Assembly: GCF_002632825.1 (NCBI RefSeq)
Contig: NZ_NJAJ01000019.1
Span: 31,365 to 95,364, forward strand
Length of the DNA: 64,000 nt
Direction of reading: 5' to 3'
Origin: Xenorhabdus stockiae
Lineage (GTDB): Bacteria > Pseudomonadota > Gammaproteobacteria > Enterobacterales > Enterobacteriaceae
A program made the position numbers and the translations under genes. Below the pieces are notes generated by a model that was not told where the DNA came from, did no database searches, and saw only the letters and a list, made by a program, of their open reading frames with translations. This document shows, piece after piece, positions 1 through 8,200 of the stretch. The number at the start of each line of letters is the position of its first letter. Position 1 is the stretch's first letter.

Positions 1-1
1 T

Positions 2-391
2 CCGGCGCATTCTGTCCAGATCGGTATTCGTACTGAACACGATACAGATAATGATTTCACGGTATTAGATGCAGGGCAGGTGAATGATCGCAGCGTTGAA
101 GATGTTGTTGAGCAGATCAAATCTGTTGTCGGCGATCTGCCGGTATACCTGACTTTTGATATTGATTGTCTTGATCCGGCATTTGCGCCCGGTACGGGAA
201 CGCCAGTGATCGGTGGTTTGACTTCAGATCGTGCGCTGAAAATTCTGCGCGCTCTGCAACCGCTGAATATCGTTGGTATGGATGTGGTGGAAGTTGCTCC
301 TTCCTATGATCAGTCAGAAATTACTGCGCTGGCAGCAGCAACAATCGGTCTGGAATTACTGTATTTACAGGCTTCGAAAAAAGCTGTCTGA
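2..391 (+). CDS. speB: Agmatinase, C-terminal part
   Basis: This is the 3' end of a gene that enters from outside the window; no start is visible. Agmatinase hydrolyses agmatine to putrescine and urea in the cytoplasm, using a binuclear manganese centre of the arginase/ureohydrolase fold. The seen part carries the metal-binding signature [18 protein letters not shown] near the middle and the family motif [12 protein letters not shown] close to the end, followed by the helical tail. The protein reads as a close orthologue of E. coli SpeB. A strong intrinsic terminator follows directly. Nothing looks damaged in the visible part. Confidence 0.96.
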   Translation, partial: PAHSVQIGIRTEHDTDNDFTVLDAGQVNDRSVEDVVEQIKSVVGDLPVYLTFDIDCLDPAFAPGTGTPVIGGLTSDRALKILRALQPLNIVGMDVVEVAPSYDQSEITALAAATIGLELLYLQASKKAV

Positions 392-420
392 TATATTCAG
401 CCATACATAAATGTTGATTG

Positions 421-450
421 AAAGCTCGTCCTGATGACGGGCTTTTTTCT
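421..450 (+). terminator. Intrinsic terminator after speB
   Basis: A 10-bp stem (421-430 with 436-445, one G-U pair) with a 5-base loop runs straight into a T-rich tract reaching about 456. It lies 30 bases after the speB stop, the normal place for a Rho-independent terminator. Confidence 0.85.
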
Positions 451-625
451 TTTTTACTGTACCTTCGCTGTATTTATAGTGGTAAAGAAGTATATAGGGG
501 AAAGTATTCCCAAACGCACCTATTGTTCCCAAATTGAAACAATCCCGCAAAACCATCGCTTAACCTTGCAGCATAGAAAAACTGCGTTAGGATGTTTTAA
601 AAGGCATTCTTATGAGGATACAAGC

Positions 626-1111
626 ATGATAATCACTTCAACTGAATTTAAGAATAATGATTTTCTGAGCAAAGAGCAGGAATTCAATGAGTTTGGTGGT
701 AATGGTGGTAATCGCTCACCTGAGCTTGTCTGGACAGATGCACCTGCCGGAACAAAAAGTTTTGCGGTCACGGTTTATGATCCTGATGCCCCAACGGGCA
801 GTGGTTTCTGGCACTGGGTGGCATTTGATATTCCGTTGGAAATACAGGCTTTATCCCCAGATGCCGGACGGAGTGATGGCAGCAAATTACCGGCTGGCAT
901 CATTCAGAGCAGAAATGATTACGGGCAGTTTGGTTTCGGTGGAGCGTGTCCGCCAGAGGGAGATAAAGCCCATCGCTATATTTTCACGGTACATGCTATG
1001 TCAGTAGAAAAACTGGGTATTGACGCTGAAATAACCAATGCGGTCGCACGTTTTATGATCTACGCCAATAGTCTGGCAACCGCCACTATTACCGGTTATT
1101 ACCAGCGTTAA
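626..1111 (+). CDS. YbhB/YbcL family Raf kinase inhibitor-like protein
   Basis: A 161-residue protein of the PEBP (phosphatidylethanolamine-binding) fold as found in bacterial YbhB and YbcL. The family motifs DPDAPTGSGFWHWV (about residues 46-60) and the later GYGGP-equivalent stretch around FGFGGACPP mark the anion-binding pocket. No signal peptide is seen, so it is probably cytoplasmic like YbhB. The start at 626 is chosen because the similarity begins there and a GAGGAT Shine-Dalgarno sits at 614-619; the frame is open back to 434, but that extension resembles nothing. The substrate of this family in bacteria is unknown. Confidence 0.87.
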   Translation: MIITSTEFKNNDFLSKEQEFNEFGGNGGNRSPELVWTDAPAGTKSFAVTVYDPDAPTGSGFWHWVAFDIPLEIQALSPDAGRSDGSKLPAGIIQSRNDYGQFGFGGACPPEGDKAHRYIFTVHAMSVEKLGIDAEITNAVARFMIYANSLATATITGYYQR

Positions 1112-1169
1112 CTGATTCATTGTTTTCCGGTTTTAAGATCTTCAGTTTATAAAAAAAGGGTATCAATAT

Positions 1170-1967
1170 ATGAGCAGCAATTCTTTTTCTTCTCCAAAGA
1201 AAGTTCAATGGAATCAGGGATTACAACAGGAAGCCGTCGAGATCCTGTCTAATGATGGCGGAATGATTGTCTGCCCGACTAAAGTGGGTTACATCATTAT
1301 GACTTCCGATGCGAAAGGGCTGGAGCGCAAATTTGAGGCTAAGCAGCGCAATCGTAATAAGCCCGGAGTTGTATTGTGTGGATCTCTGGAACAGTTGAAA
1401 GAGCTGGCTCAGCTTAACCCGGAAATTGAAGAGCTTTATCAGAAACACTGGGATGCAGATGTGTTATTGGGTTGTATCTTGCCGTGGAAAGAAGAAGCGG
1501 TTAATCGTATTCCCGATGATGGTTCCAAAGAGCTGATGATGGATGGTCGTGGTACAAGCTGTTTTGTCATTAAATTTGGTAAGCCCGGTGAAATTCTGGC
1601 GAAAGAGCTGTGGGAAAAATACGGTAAATTCTCTTTCGCCAGTTCGGCTAATCCATCAGGCAAAGGTAATCGTGGTTTGGTGGAGTGTATTGGTGAACGC
1701 ATTGAGGAGCGTGCAGATCTGATTATTACTGCCAATGATTATGTGAAATCTATTCAGCCGAATGAGACTGAGCAAACCCGCTATGAGCAGGGTGTGATGA
1801 TTTCAATGGTAGATGACAATGGTAAATTAGTACCGACACAAAATGGTCAGCGTGATATTACACCGTGCCCGGTATTGATCCGTAAGGGGCTGGATGTGCA
1901 TAAGATTATGGTAATCATGTCTGATATTTTCACAACATGGGATTACCGTCACGGTAACTATTATTAA
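1170..1967 (+). CDS. Sua5/YciO/YrdC/YwlC family protein
   Basis: A 265-residue protein with a YrdC-like domain. Typical parts are the PTKVGY motif (about residues 36-41), the basic stretch KQRNRNKPG (about 57-65) and SSANPSGKGN near residue 155. YrdC and Sua5 make threonylcarbamoyl-AMP for the t6A modification of tRNA. This protein is longer than YrdC (about 190) and its motifs diverge, so it is more likely a YciO-type paralogue of unsure activity than the essential enzyme. AAGGG at 1156-1160 supports the start. Its last 38 bases overlap the end of the convergent LuxR gene. Confidence 0.8.
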   Translation: MSSNSFSSPKKVQWNQGLQQEAVEILSNDGGMIVCPTKVGYIIMTSDAKGLERKFEAKQRNRNKPGVVLCGSLEQLKELAQLNPEIEELYQKHWDADVLLGCILPWKEEAVNRIPDDGSKELMMDGRGTSCFVIKFGKPGEILAKELWEKYGKFSFASSANPSGKGNRGLVECIGERIEERADLIITANDYVKSIQPNETEQTRYEQGVMISMVDDNGKLVPTQNGQRDITPCPVLIRKGLDVHKIMVIMSDIFTTWDYRHGNYY

Positions 1968-2655
1968 TAATCGCTGCGGGTGCGGCACCGTACCCGCTCA
2001 AATTCCGGCGAATAAAGCCAGAAGAAACTAATTCTGTCCGGTTGGTCACACTGGCTTTGGCAAAAATATTACGCAGATGAGTTTTTACCGTAGAGAGAGA
2101 AATACTGAGCTGTAATGCTATGCGTTTATTACTCGCTCCTTCCCTGACCCACTGAATAATTTCCTGTTCTTTTGCGGTGAACGTGACCTGTGCATCGGGC
2201 AAAATATCAAAAGTCATTAATTCGGCCACAGGAATAATAGAGTGAAGTCTGATGATTTCCTGATGTTGAAACAGATAATCTCTGAAAACTGAAAGACCCG
2301 CGAGGATTTTATTCCCACGGCGGATAAAGATTTCGACTCTATCCGTTAAGTTATTGGGCTGCATAAAATCATGATAAAACTGTTGGCCACTCTCTTTCAT
2401 ATTGTCATTCATGCTGACAAGACGCTGTTCATTATTTCTGAAATTTTCCGGATGCAGCGGATCTAACTGACAAAAATACGCGACATATGCCTGATACACA
2501 TCGGGTGTGATGCCATACAGGATACGGTGTTCGGGCTGCCACTTTTCATTAACGAGATAATAAACAGCGGCAGACACGGGAATGATGTGAGCAATGGTAT
2601 TCAGGCAGCAATTAACCAGTGTCTGTTGATGATGGCTGAGTGGTGATGTATTCAT
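1930..2655 (-). CDS. LuxR family transcriptional regulator
   Basis: A 241-residue regulator with a C-terminal LuxR/GerE helix-turn-helix (about residues 155-215): it opens FTAKEQEIIQWVREGASN, and the recognition helix lies in the LSISLSTVKTHLRNIF segment. The N-terminal half resembles a GAF/PAS-like sensing domain, but I see no clear acyl-homoserine-lactone-binding signature. It is therefore a LuxR solo of unknown ligand. It is divergent from the amino acid permease at 3061 across a 405-base AT-rich gap, which suggests that it controls that permease operon (inference). Its tail overlaps the convergent YrdC-domain gene. Confidence 0.85.
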   Translation of the reverse strand: MNTSPLSHHQQTLVNCCLNTIAHIIPVSAAVYYLVNEKWQPEHRILYGITPDVYQAYVAYFCQLDPLHPENFRNNEQRLVSMNDNMKESGQQFYHDFMQPNNLTDRVEIFIRRGNKILAGLSVFRDYLFQHQEIIRLHSIIPVAELMTFDILPDAQVTFTAKEQEIIQWVREGASNKRIALQLSISLSTVKTHLRNIFAKASVTNRTELVSSGFIRRNLSGYGAAPAAIINNSYRDGNPML

Positions 2656-3060
2656 TGATCGTACCTATCTGATCCAGTTGTGAATTTATCATGGCTTTTC
2701 TGATTATGAATACAAAATATACATATTAATAATGTGAGATTGATTGCATTATTAAAAACTTATTCTTTCATGTTTTATCTGCTTTTAGACTGACTTTGTA
2801 CATATTGCCTTTTATTTATTAACATATTAATTGATTGTTTTTTCATTATCGCCTGATATTTCTTGAGTTACGGTATTTTTTATCTTTTTCTTTGGTACTT
2901 TTCGGCAAAAAACAGTATGAGATACCCCTTTTGGGTATCGTTCTTTAGAATGATGGCAACACTTTTCCCCTTATCCCTATAGTTAAATCACAGTCACCGT
3001 TCGTTTACAAAAAATTCACAATTAAACCGACTGTATCTCAGGGTAAAAGGGGGAAGAAAA
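2656..3060. promoter_or_regulatory. Divergent intergenic region, LuxR gene / permease
   Basis: AT-rich spacer that must hold the promoters of both divergent genes. The only clear structure is a hairpin with arms 2921-2927 and 2933-2939 (GATACCC/GGGTATC, 5-base loop), placed about 120 bases before the permease start. It could be an attenuator or an operator. A strong Shine-Dalgarno GGGGGA at 3049-3054 serves the permease. No open reading frame of note is present. Confidence 0.45.
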
Positions 3061-4554
3061 ATGAATATGTCCTCAAAGTTAATCTCACATATTGAGAAGG
3101 GTAAAGTCGGTTTTCCGACGACACTTGCCAGTTCTGTTGGTGTGATTATGGCAAGTCCGGTTATTTTAACCGTCACCAGCGGGTTCGGAATAGGGGGTGA
3201 TACATTCGCTCTGGCTGTGTTTCTCAGCTTTATTGTGATGCAGGCTCAGTTAACAACGTTTGCTGAAGCTGCCGCGATTTTGCCTACTTCCGGCTCAGTA
3301 TATGATTATATTTCTTGTGGTATGGGACGTTTCTGGGCAATAACCGGAGCACTTTCTGCCTATTTAATCGTGCATGTTTTTGCCGGTACTGCGGAAACCA
3401 TTCTTTCCGGCATTATGGCATTGGTGAATTTTGAAAGCCTCAATACCGTGATGGAGAGCAATAATGCGTCCTGGATGGTTGGAGTAGGGCTAGTGATTAC
3501 CTTTGGTCTACTTAATGCGTTTGGGATCGAGGCATTCAGTAGAGTGGAGATTGTACTGACGTTTGCCATGTGGAGTACGTTAGTGATCTTTAGTTTGTGT
3601 GGCCTGCTTATGCCATTTCACACTTCAGTTGATGGCTGGTTTGGTGAGCCGCTGAATATTGCTGAACCGACCGTGATATTAAGTTTGATCGGCATGGCGA
3701 TGTTTATGTTTATGGGCTGTGAGCTGGTGACGCCAATGGCACCAGAAATTAAAAATTCAGCAACAGTCATCCCTCGTGCAATGGCAATCGGATTGTGTGG
3801 TGTCGCGTTCTGTATGTTTATGTACGGTGCTGCGATGACACATCAGGTGGAAAACGTCATTGTTGACCCAGCAAATAATGTCAGGTTACTGGAAACTCCG
3901 ATGGCAATTCCGGCTTTTGCCGGTCAGGTCATGGGGGATTTTGGTAAATACTGGATTGGTTTTGGCCTGCTGCTGGCGGGAGCGGCAACGATTAATACGC
4001 TGATGGCTGCTGTTCCCCGTATTTTATACGGGATGGCACTTGACGGTACTTTACCCCGTATTTTCATCTACCTGCACCCAAGATTTAAAACGCCCGTATT
4101 TGGTATTTTAGTGGCTGTTTTGATCCCCTGTATCCATGCTTTTGCCATTCAGGGCGATTTGAATCGCATTATGCCGCTGGTATTGGCTGCGGTTTGTTCT
4201 TGGGGAACGGCTTATCTGTTAGTCACAATTTCTGTCATCCTGCTACGTATCCGTCGTCCTGACCTGCATCGTGCCTATAAATCACCGTTTTTCCCTTTAC
4301 CGCAGATTATTTCCGGTGTGGGAATTGTCATCGCTCTTATTTACATTACGCCTCCGGGCATGGATAAAGCGGATGTTTATATTCCGTTTATGATAATGCT
4401 TGGTTTAACAGCGGCCTATGCACTGGTATGGACGATATTTGTTCAGAAAGTTAATCCATTTAAGCCTGTCGAGGTGGAAGACGTACTGTCTAAAACGTTC
4501 TCTGAAACTGAATTGAAGGAGATTAAACTTGAGCCATTACGCAGCCTCCGCTAA
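3061..4554 (+). CDS. APC-superfamily amino acid permease
   Basis: A 497-residue inner-membrane transporter with about 12 hydrophobic segments and the APC-family entry region (VGVIMASPVILTVTSGFGIG, first helix, then the EAAAILPTSGSVYDYIS stretch with the conserved small-residue turn). The family exchanges or symports amino acids and related amines with protons; the substrate cannot be read from sequence. The strong ribosome site at 3049-3054 fixes the start. A downstream gene overlaps its last 26 bases, so the two are translationally coupled. The divergent LuxR regulator is the likely controller. Confidence 0.88.
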   Translation: MNMSSKLISHIEKGKVGFPTTLASSVGVIMASPVILTVTSGFGIGGDTFALAVFLSFIVMQAQLTTFAEAAAILPTSGSVYDYISCGMGRFWAITGALSAYLIVHVFAGTAETILSGIMALVNFESLNTVMESNNASWMVGVGLVITFGLLNAFGIEAFSRVEIVLTFAMWSTLVIFSLCGLLMPFHTSVDGWFGEPLNIAEPTVILSLIGMAMFMFMGCELVTPMAPEIKNSATVIPRAMAIGLCGVAFCMFMYGAAMTHQVENVIVDPANNVRLLETPMAIPAFAGQVMGDFGKYWIGFGLLLAGAATINTLMAAVPRILYGMALDGTLPRIFIYLHPRFKTPVFGILVAVLIPCIHAFAIQGDLNRIMPLVLAAVCSWGTAYLLVTISVILLRIRRPDLHRAYKSPFFPLPQIISGVGIVIALIYITPPGMDKADVYIPFMIMLGLTAAYALVWTIFVQKVNPFKPVEVEDVLSKTFSETELKEIKLEPLRSLR

Positions 4555-5143
4555 ATCTTCTTTCTGGCAAAAGATCAATCAACAGCGCTTGCCTGCCGAC
4601 TATCAGGCAGGCCTGACTCTTAATCGGCTGGAGCGTGATCTCCAGCCTTATGATTGTGAAAGGACGGAGCCGGGAGAGCTGATCGTCAGACCAGAAGACC
4701 AGTTGGCAATATGTGTCAGCGAAAGGGTGAAAAAGTTGTTTATGGCATTCATCGTTTATACGCGTTTTTCTGTTTCCGGTGTGATAGATCAACCTTTGAA
4801 TGCCGATATACAGGTAAAGACGGGAGGTAGCCTGCGTAAAAAGCGGGTGAGATTCTGTTCAAAACAGGAAGATGGACTCAAATTGATTGAACAATTGGCG
4901 CAATATCCTGTGATTCGACAGACGTTAGAGGAACTGGATTTCCGGTCATGCAGCCTGCAAATCACGGAAGGAAAATGGTGTTGCGAAATTGAACATTTTG
5001 CTGCTTCTGAAATTGTCAGCCGGTTTCCGGCGACCCGCCGTTATCTGCGTTTAACATCAGAGCAGCGTCATCGTTTACTCAGTACGTTGCATCTGATCCA
5101 TCAGCTTATGCTGCAAGGTATTGGCAAAAAGCCGTACACGTGA
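4529..5143 (+). CDS. DUF3156-like protein coupled to the permease
   Basis: A 204-residue soluble protein without signal peptide or membrane segments. From memory it resembles DUF3156 proteins, which are found next to amino acid permeases; the assignment is tentative and the function unknown. It starts with TTG at 4529, inside the end of the permease gene, with AAGGAG at 4516-4521 seven bases upstream, a clear sign of translational coupling. It is rich in Arg and Glu, with a cluster of basic residues around LRKKRVRF. Its final 69 bases overlap the convergent LysR gene. Confidence 0.72.
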   Translation: MSHYAASAKSSFWQKINQQRLPADYQAGLTLNRLERDLQPYDCERTEPGELIVRPEDQLAICVSERVKKLFMAFIVYTRFSVSGVIDQPLNADIQVKTGGSLRKKRVRFCSKQEDGLKLIEQLAQYPVIRQTLEELDFRSCSLQITEGKWCCEIEHFAASEIVSRFPATRRYLRLTSEQRHRLLSTLHLIHQLMLQGIGKKPYT

Positions 5144-5986
5144 AGAGAGCGTTTCTTCAGATTTAAACAGGACCCAGGATTGATAGATATCCATGTCCCA
5201 TTCGGGCAGAAGCCTTATCAGTTTTCCGGCGGTGACGGATTCATGGGTGATATAGTCCGGTAGGTAAGCAATACCCGCTCCAGCCAGCGCCGAACTCATT
5301 AATGCTACACTATTATTAATGCGAAAACGGCTGCGCACTTCAATATCAAATTTATTTCTCTCTTTCTGAAACGGAAGGGAGATAGTATGAGCAGGGCCGC
5401 GAAACAGCAGATAATCATAACGGGGAAGATCTTCTGGCCTCTCTATAGTCGGAAACTGGCTGAGATAGTCCGGAGTAGCGTAAAGCCCCCAGGTGATATC
5501 AATCAGGGGCATCACAAGTGGATGGTCTGGTGTTTCACGGCCTACCACAATGGCGATATCACATTGATCTTTTTCCATGTTAATGATCCTGTCGGTCAGT
5601 TCCAGATCGACGCTGACATGGATATTTCCGGCAACAAAATTGTTCAGGGCCGGAACAATGCATTGACTGCCGAAAGATACCGGTGCAATCAGGCGCAGGC
5701 TTCCCATCGGTTCTTCATGGAAATTACGGATAAAACGTTCGGCATTTTTGGCTTCATTCAGAATACGCTGACAATATTGGTAATAGCTCATTCCGACTTC
5801 TGTCACCTGAATCTTGCGTGTGGTTCGGTTGAGTAACTGAGTACCGAGCCTGATTTCTAACTGTGCGATTTCACGACTGACGGAAGACTTAGAAAGCCTT
5901 AATGATTTTGCCGCTTCGGTAAAGCTCAATGTCTCTACGACACGGGCAAAGATCACCATTGAGCTGAGATTCTCAATATTATTCAT
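5075..5986 (-). CDS. LysR family transcriptional regulator
   Basis: A 303-residue LysR regulator. The N-terminal winged helix-turn-helix (about residues 9-66) shows the family pattern FARVVETLSFTEAAKSLRLS followed by SKSSVSREIAQLE, and the periplasmic-binding-protein-like effector domain fills the rest. It belongs to the large group of CrgA/DsdC-type regulators whose effectors are unknown. It is divergent from the isomerase pair starting at 6209, with 222 bases between, the usual arrangement for a LysR regulator and its target. The 3' end overlaps the convergent DUF3156-like gene. Confidence 0.9.
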   Translation of the reverse strand: MNNIENLSSMVIFARVVETLSFTEAAKSLRLSKSSVSREIAQLEIRLGTQLLNRTTRKIQVTEVGMSYYQYCQRILNEAKNAERFIRNFHEEPMGSLRLIAPVSFGSQCIVPALNNFVAGNIHVSVDLELTDRIINMEKDQCDIAIVVGRETPDHPLVMPLIDITWGLYATPDYLSQFPTIERPEDLPRYDYLLFRGPAHTISLPFQKERNKFDIEVRSRFRINNSVALMSSALAGAGIAYLPDYITHESVTAGKLIRLLPEWDMDIYQSWVLFKSEETLSSRVRLFANTLQHKLMDQMQRTE

Positions 5987-6208
5987 AAAGTAACCTGATG
6001 ATTTACTCCGAAAAACGATAACATATCACAGGTTCTGTTCAGAAGGGCTTTATTTTCTGTAGAAATTTTTCATTTAACGAACGACTGTTCCATGACAGAA
6101 ACAGTGAGCCGAACGGTGGCATTTTGCTGCGATAAAGAGTAATTATTTTATAACAATAACAAGCTGTTCTTTTTCAGCATGTCTAAATATTCTGGAGGGC
6201 AATGTGAG

Positions 6209-7507
6209 ATGAACCAAACTATGACACAAAAGATTCTCGCTCGGGCGAGTGGGCGTAAACAGGTCACACCGGGCGAAGTGGTTTGGGCAAAAGTGGATAT
6301 CCTGATGTCCCATGATCCCTGTGCCCCCGGCGTTGCCAGCGTATTTAAAAAAGAGTTTGGTCAGGATGCCAAGATCTGGGATCCGACCCGTTTTATTATG
6401 ATCCCAGACCATTTTGTTTACTCTGCTGATCCGCAGGCTAACCAGAATATACGGGTAATGCGTGAATTTGCCGCAGAACAGAATGTTAAGTATTTCTATG
6501 ATGTCGGAACCCCCAATTATAAAGGTGTTTGTCATATCGGATTGGCGGAGGGAGGCCATACTCGCCCCGGAGAAGTTTTATTGGGGACGGATTCTCATAC
6601 TGTTACCGCCGGCGCATTCGGAACATTCGCGATTGGACTGGGGATTACTGATGCTGCTTATGCCATAGGAACGGGAGAAATTCCGCTGAAAGTTCCGAGT
6701 ACCATTCGTGTGAATTTTACCGGCACGAAGCCAGCTCATGTTCTGGCTAAGGATATGATCCTGGCGGTATTGTCAGAACTGACAGTAGATGGCGCGACCT
6801 ATCAGGCGATTGAATTCGGTGGCAATGTCATTGATGAATTATCTGTCGAAGAGCGTATGACGATTTGTAATATGGTCGTCGAGTGCGGTGCCAAAAATGG
6901 CATTATGGTACCGAATCAGGCAACGCTTGATTATCTGGCAGAGCGGAATGAGGTGCCGTTTGAGATTGTTTACCCGGATGAAGACGCCCAATATACCCGT
7001 GTATTAAATATTGATGTATCGGATATGCAGCCGAAGATAGCCAAACCGCATTCTCCGGATAATGTGGTTTCCATTGAAAAAGTTGCCAATGTTGCTATTT
7101 CTCAGGCCTATATCGGTTCCTGTACCGGCGGCAAGATTGAAGATTTCATCGCCGCTGCCCGTATTATAAAAGGCCATAAGGTTAAAATTCCGACTTACGC
7201 GGTACCAGCAACAAAAGAAGTATTCCATAAAACCATCACAACCCAGATTGAGGGCGTTTCTGTTTATCAGATTTTAACGGATGCGGGAGTGAAACTTTCT
7301 GCTGAAGCGGGTTGTGCTGCCTGTTGTGGAGGCCCATTGGATACTTTTGGTCGCGTTAATGATCCGATATCCGTGATATCCACGACTAACCGTAATTTCG
7401 TCGGAAGAATGGGGCATAAGCGCGCTAATATTTACCTTGCTTCACCGTACTCTGTTGCTGCGGCAGCAATTACTGGCCAGATCACTAATCCGGGAGAATT
7501 TTTATGA
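6209..7507 (+). CDS. 3-isopropylmalate dehydratase large subunit, short (plant-like) type
   Basis: A 432-residue member of the aconitase superfamily that, with the next gene, isomerises 2- to 3-isopropylmalate or a related 2-alkylmalate or homocitrate. Iron-sulfur cluster ligands are visible: Cys in YIGSCTGGKIEDF and two Cys in CAACCGGPLDTFG. Other motifs are LLGTDSHTVTAGAFGTFAIG and the substrate-binding GRVND region. At 432 residues it is shorter than the enterobacterial LeuC (about 466), and its sequence recalls plant and archaeal isomerase subunits rather than E. coli LeuC. GGAGG at 6194-6198 supports the start at 6209 over the in-frame ATG at 6179. It may replace the missing leuC of the leu operon (inference). 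Confidence 0.88.
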   Translation: MNQTMTQKILARASGRKQVTPGEVVWAKVDILMSHDPCAPGVASVFKKEFGQDAKIWDPTRFIMIPDHFVYSADPQANQNIRVMREFAAEQNVKYFYDVGTPNYKGVCHIGLAEGGHTRPGEVLLGTDSHTVTAGAFGTFAIGLGITDAAYAIGTGEIPLKVPSTIRVNFTGTKPAHVLAKDMILAVLSELTVDGATYQAIEFGGNVIDELSVEERMTICNMVVECGAKNGIMVPNQATLDYLAERNEVPFEIVYPDEDAQYTRVLNIDVSDMQPKIAKPHSPDNVVSIEKVANVAISQAYIGSCTGGKIEDFIAAARIIKGHKVKIPTYAVPATKEVFHKTITTQIEGVSVYQILTDAGVKLSAEAGCAACCGGPLDTFGRVNDPISVISTTNRNFVGRMGHKRANIYLASPYSVAAAAITGQITNPGEFL

Positions 7508-8085
7508 GTGATGTCGTTATGAATGATGCTGTTTTAAATGAACATAAGGAAAATATCATTCGTGGTCAGGTTTATGTTCTGGAGGATAATATTGATACTG
7601 ACCAGATTCTGGCCGGGGAATATATCAAGGTAAATCCCTCGTCACCTGAAGGTTATGCTCAATTAGCGTCACTGGCGATGTGTGGATTACCTGAAGGGTC
7701 GCTGCCTTTTATCGATGAAGAAAAAGGTAAGGCGAAATATCCGATTATCGTTGCCGGGCAGAATTTTGGCTGTGGTTCTTCCCGTGAACATGCCGTCGTG
7801 GCACTGGGCGCTTCGGGTGTAAAAGCCATTCTGGCACAGTCTTATGCCCGGATATTTTTCCGCAATTGTGTCTCTACTGGTGAATTATTGCCTGTCGCCG
7901 CACAGGAACGCTTGTGTGACAGCTTAGTGACCGGTGACAGCATTGAGATCGATATTGAAAATCAGACCGTAACGATACTGAAAAGCGGTGAAAAATACCC
8001 GACCGATCCTGTCGGAGAACTGGCTAATATTGTTGCTGCTGGTGGGCTGTTCTCTTATGCGCGGGCAACCGGCCGGATAAAATAA
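7504..8085 (+). CDS. 3-isopropylmalate dehydratase small subunit, plant-like type
   Basis: A 193-residue swivel-domain partner of the preceding large subunit, overlapping it by four bases (ATGA), so the two are made together. The family pattern is clear: DNIDTDQILAGEYI near residue 29, the loop NFGCGSSREHA (about 90-100), and SYARIFFRNCVSTGELLPV. The first block and the following EGYAQLASLAMCGLP resemble plant small subunits (remembered DNIDTDQIIPAEYL) more than enterobacterial LeuD. The specificity loop after GEYI carries KVNPSS, so the substrate could be isopropylmalate or a longer homologue. A bidirectional terminator follows. Confidence 0.88.
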   Translation: MSDVVMNDAVLNEHKENIIRGQVYVLEDNIDTDQILAGEYIKVNPSSPEGYAQLASLAMCGLPEGSLPFIDEEKGKAKYPIIVAGQNFGCGSSREHAVVALGASGVKAILAQSYARIFFRNCVSTGELLPVAAQERLCDSLVTGDSIEIDIENQTVTILKSGEKYPTDPVGELANIVAAGGLFSYARATGRIK

Positions 8086-8152
8086 TATACCCGTCGTCTT
8101 TCAAATTGCCTCTTTGTTGCTCTTTTACCGCCGTGAAGCAACTGGAAATCCA
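8086..8152. repeat. Dispersed palindromic intergenic repeat, copy 1
   Basis: Left arm begins TATACCCGTCGTCTTTCAAA and is followed by TTGCCTC; the right arm contains GAAGCAACTGGAAATCC. The arms are imperfect reverse complements separated by a short middle. Similar elements occur at 13397, 14994, 17912 and 55401. It lies between convergent genes next to their terminator. Confidence 0.7.
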
Positions 8153-8156
8153 GAAA

Positions 8157-8185
8157 ATATGCCAGCAGATTATAAGCTGGCATAT
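8157..8185. terminator. Bidirectional intrinsic terminator
   Basis: Perfect 10-bp stem (8157-8166 with 8176-8185) and a 9-base loop between the isomerase small subunit (+) and the phosphopantetheinyl transferase (-). T-rich flanks on both sides fit termination in both directions. Confidence 0.75.
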
Positions 8186-8200
8186 TTGTTTCGGCTTTCT

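Noticed and set aside
434..625. In-frame upstream extension of the YbhB-like protein
   Set aside because: It crosses the speB terminator, resembles nothing, and a good ribosome site precedes 626.
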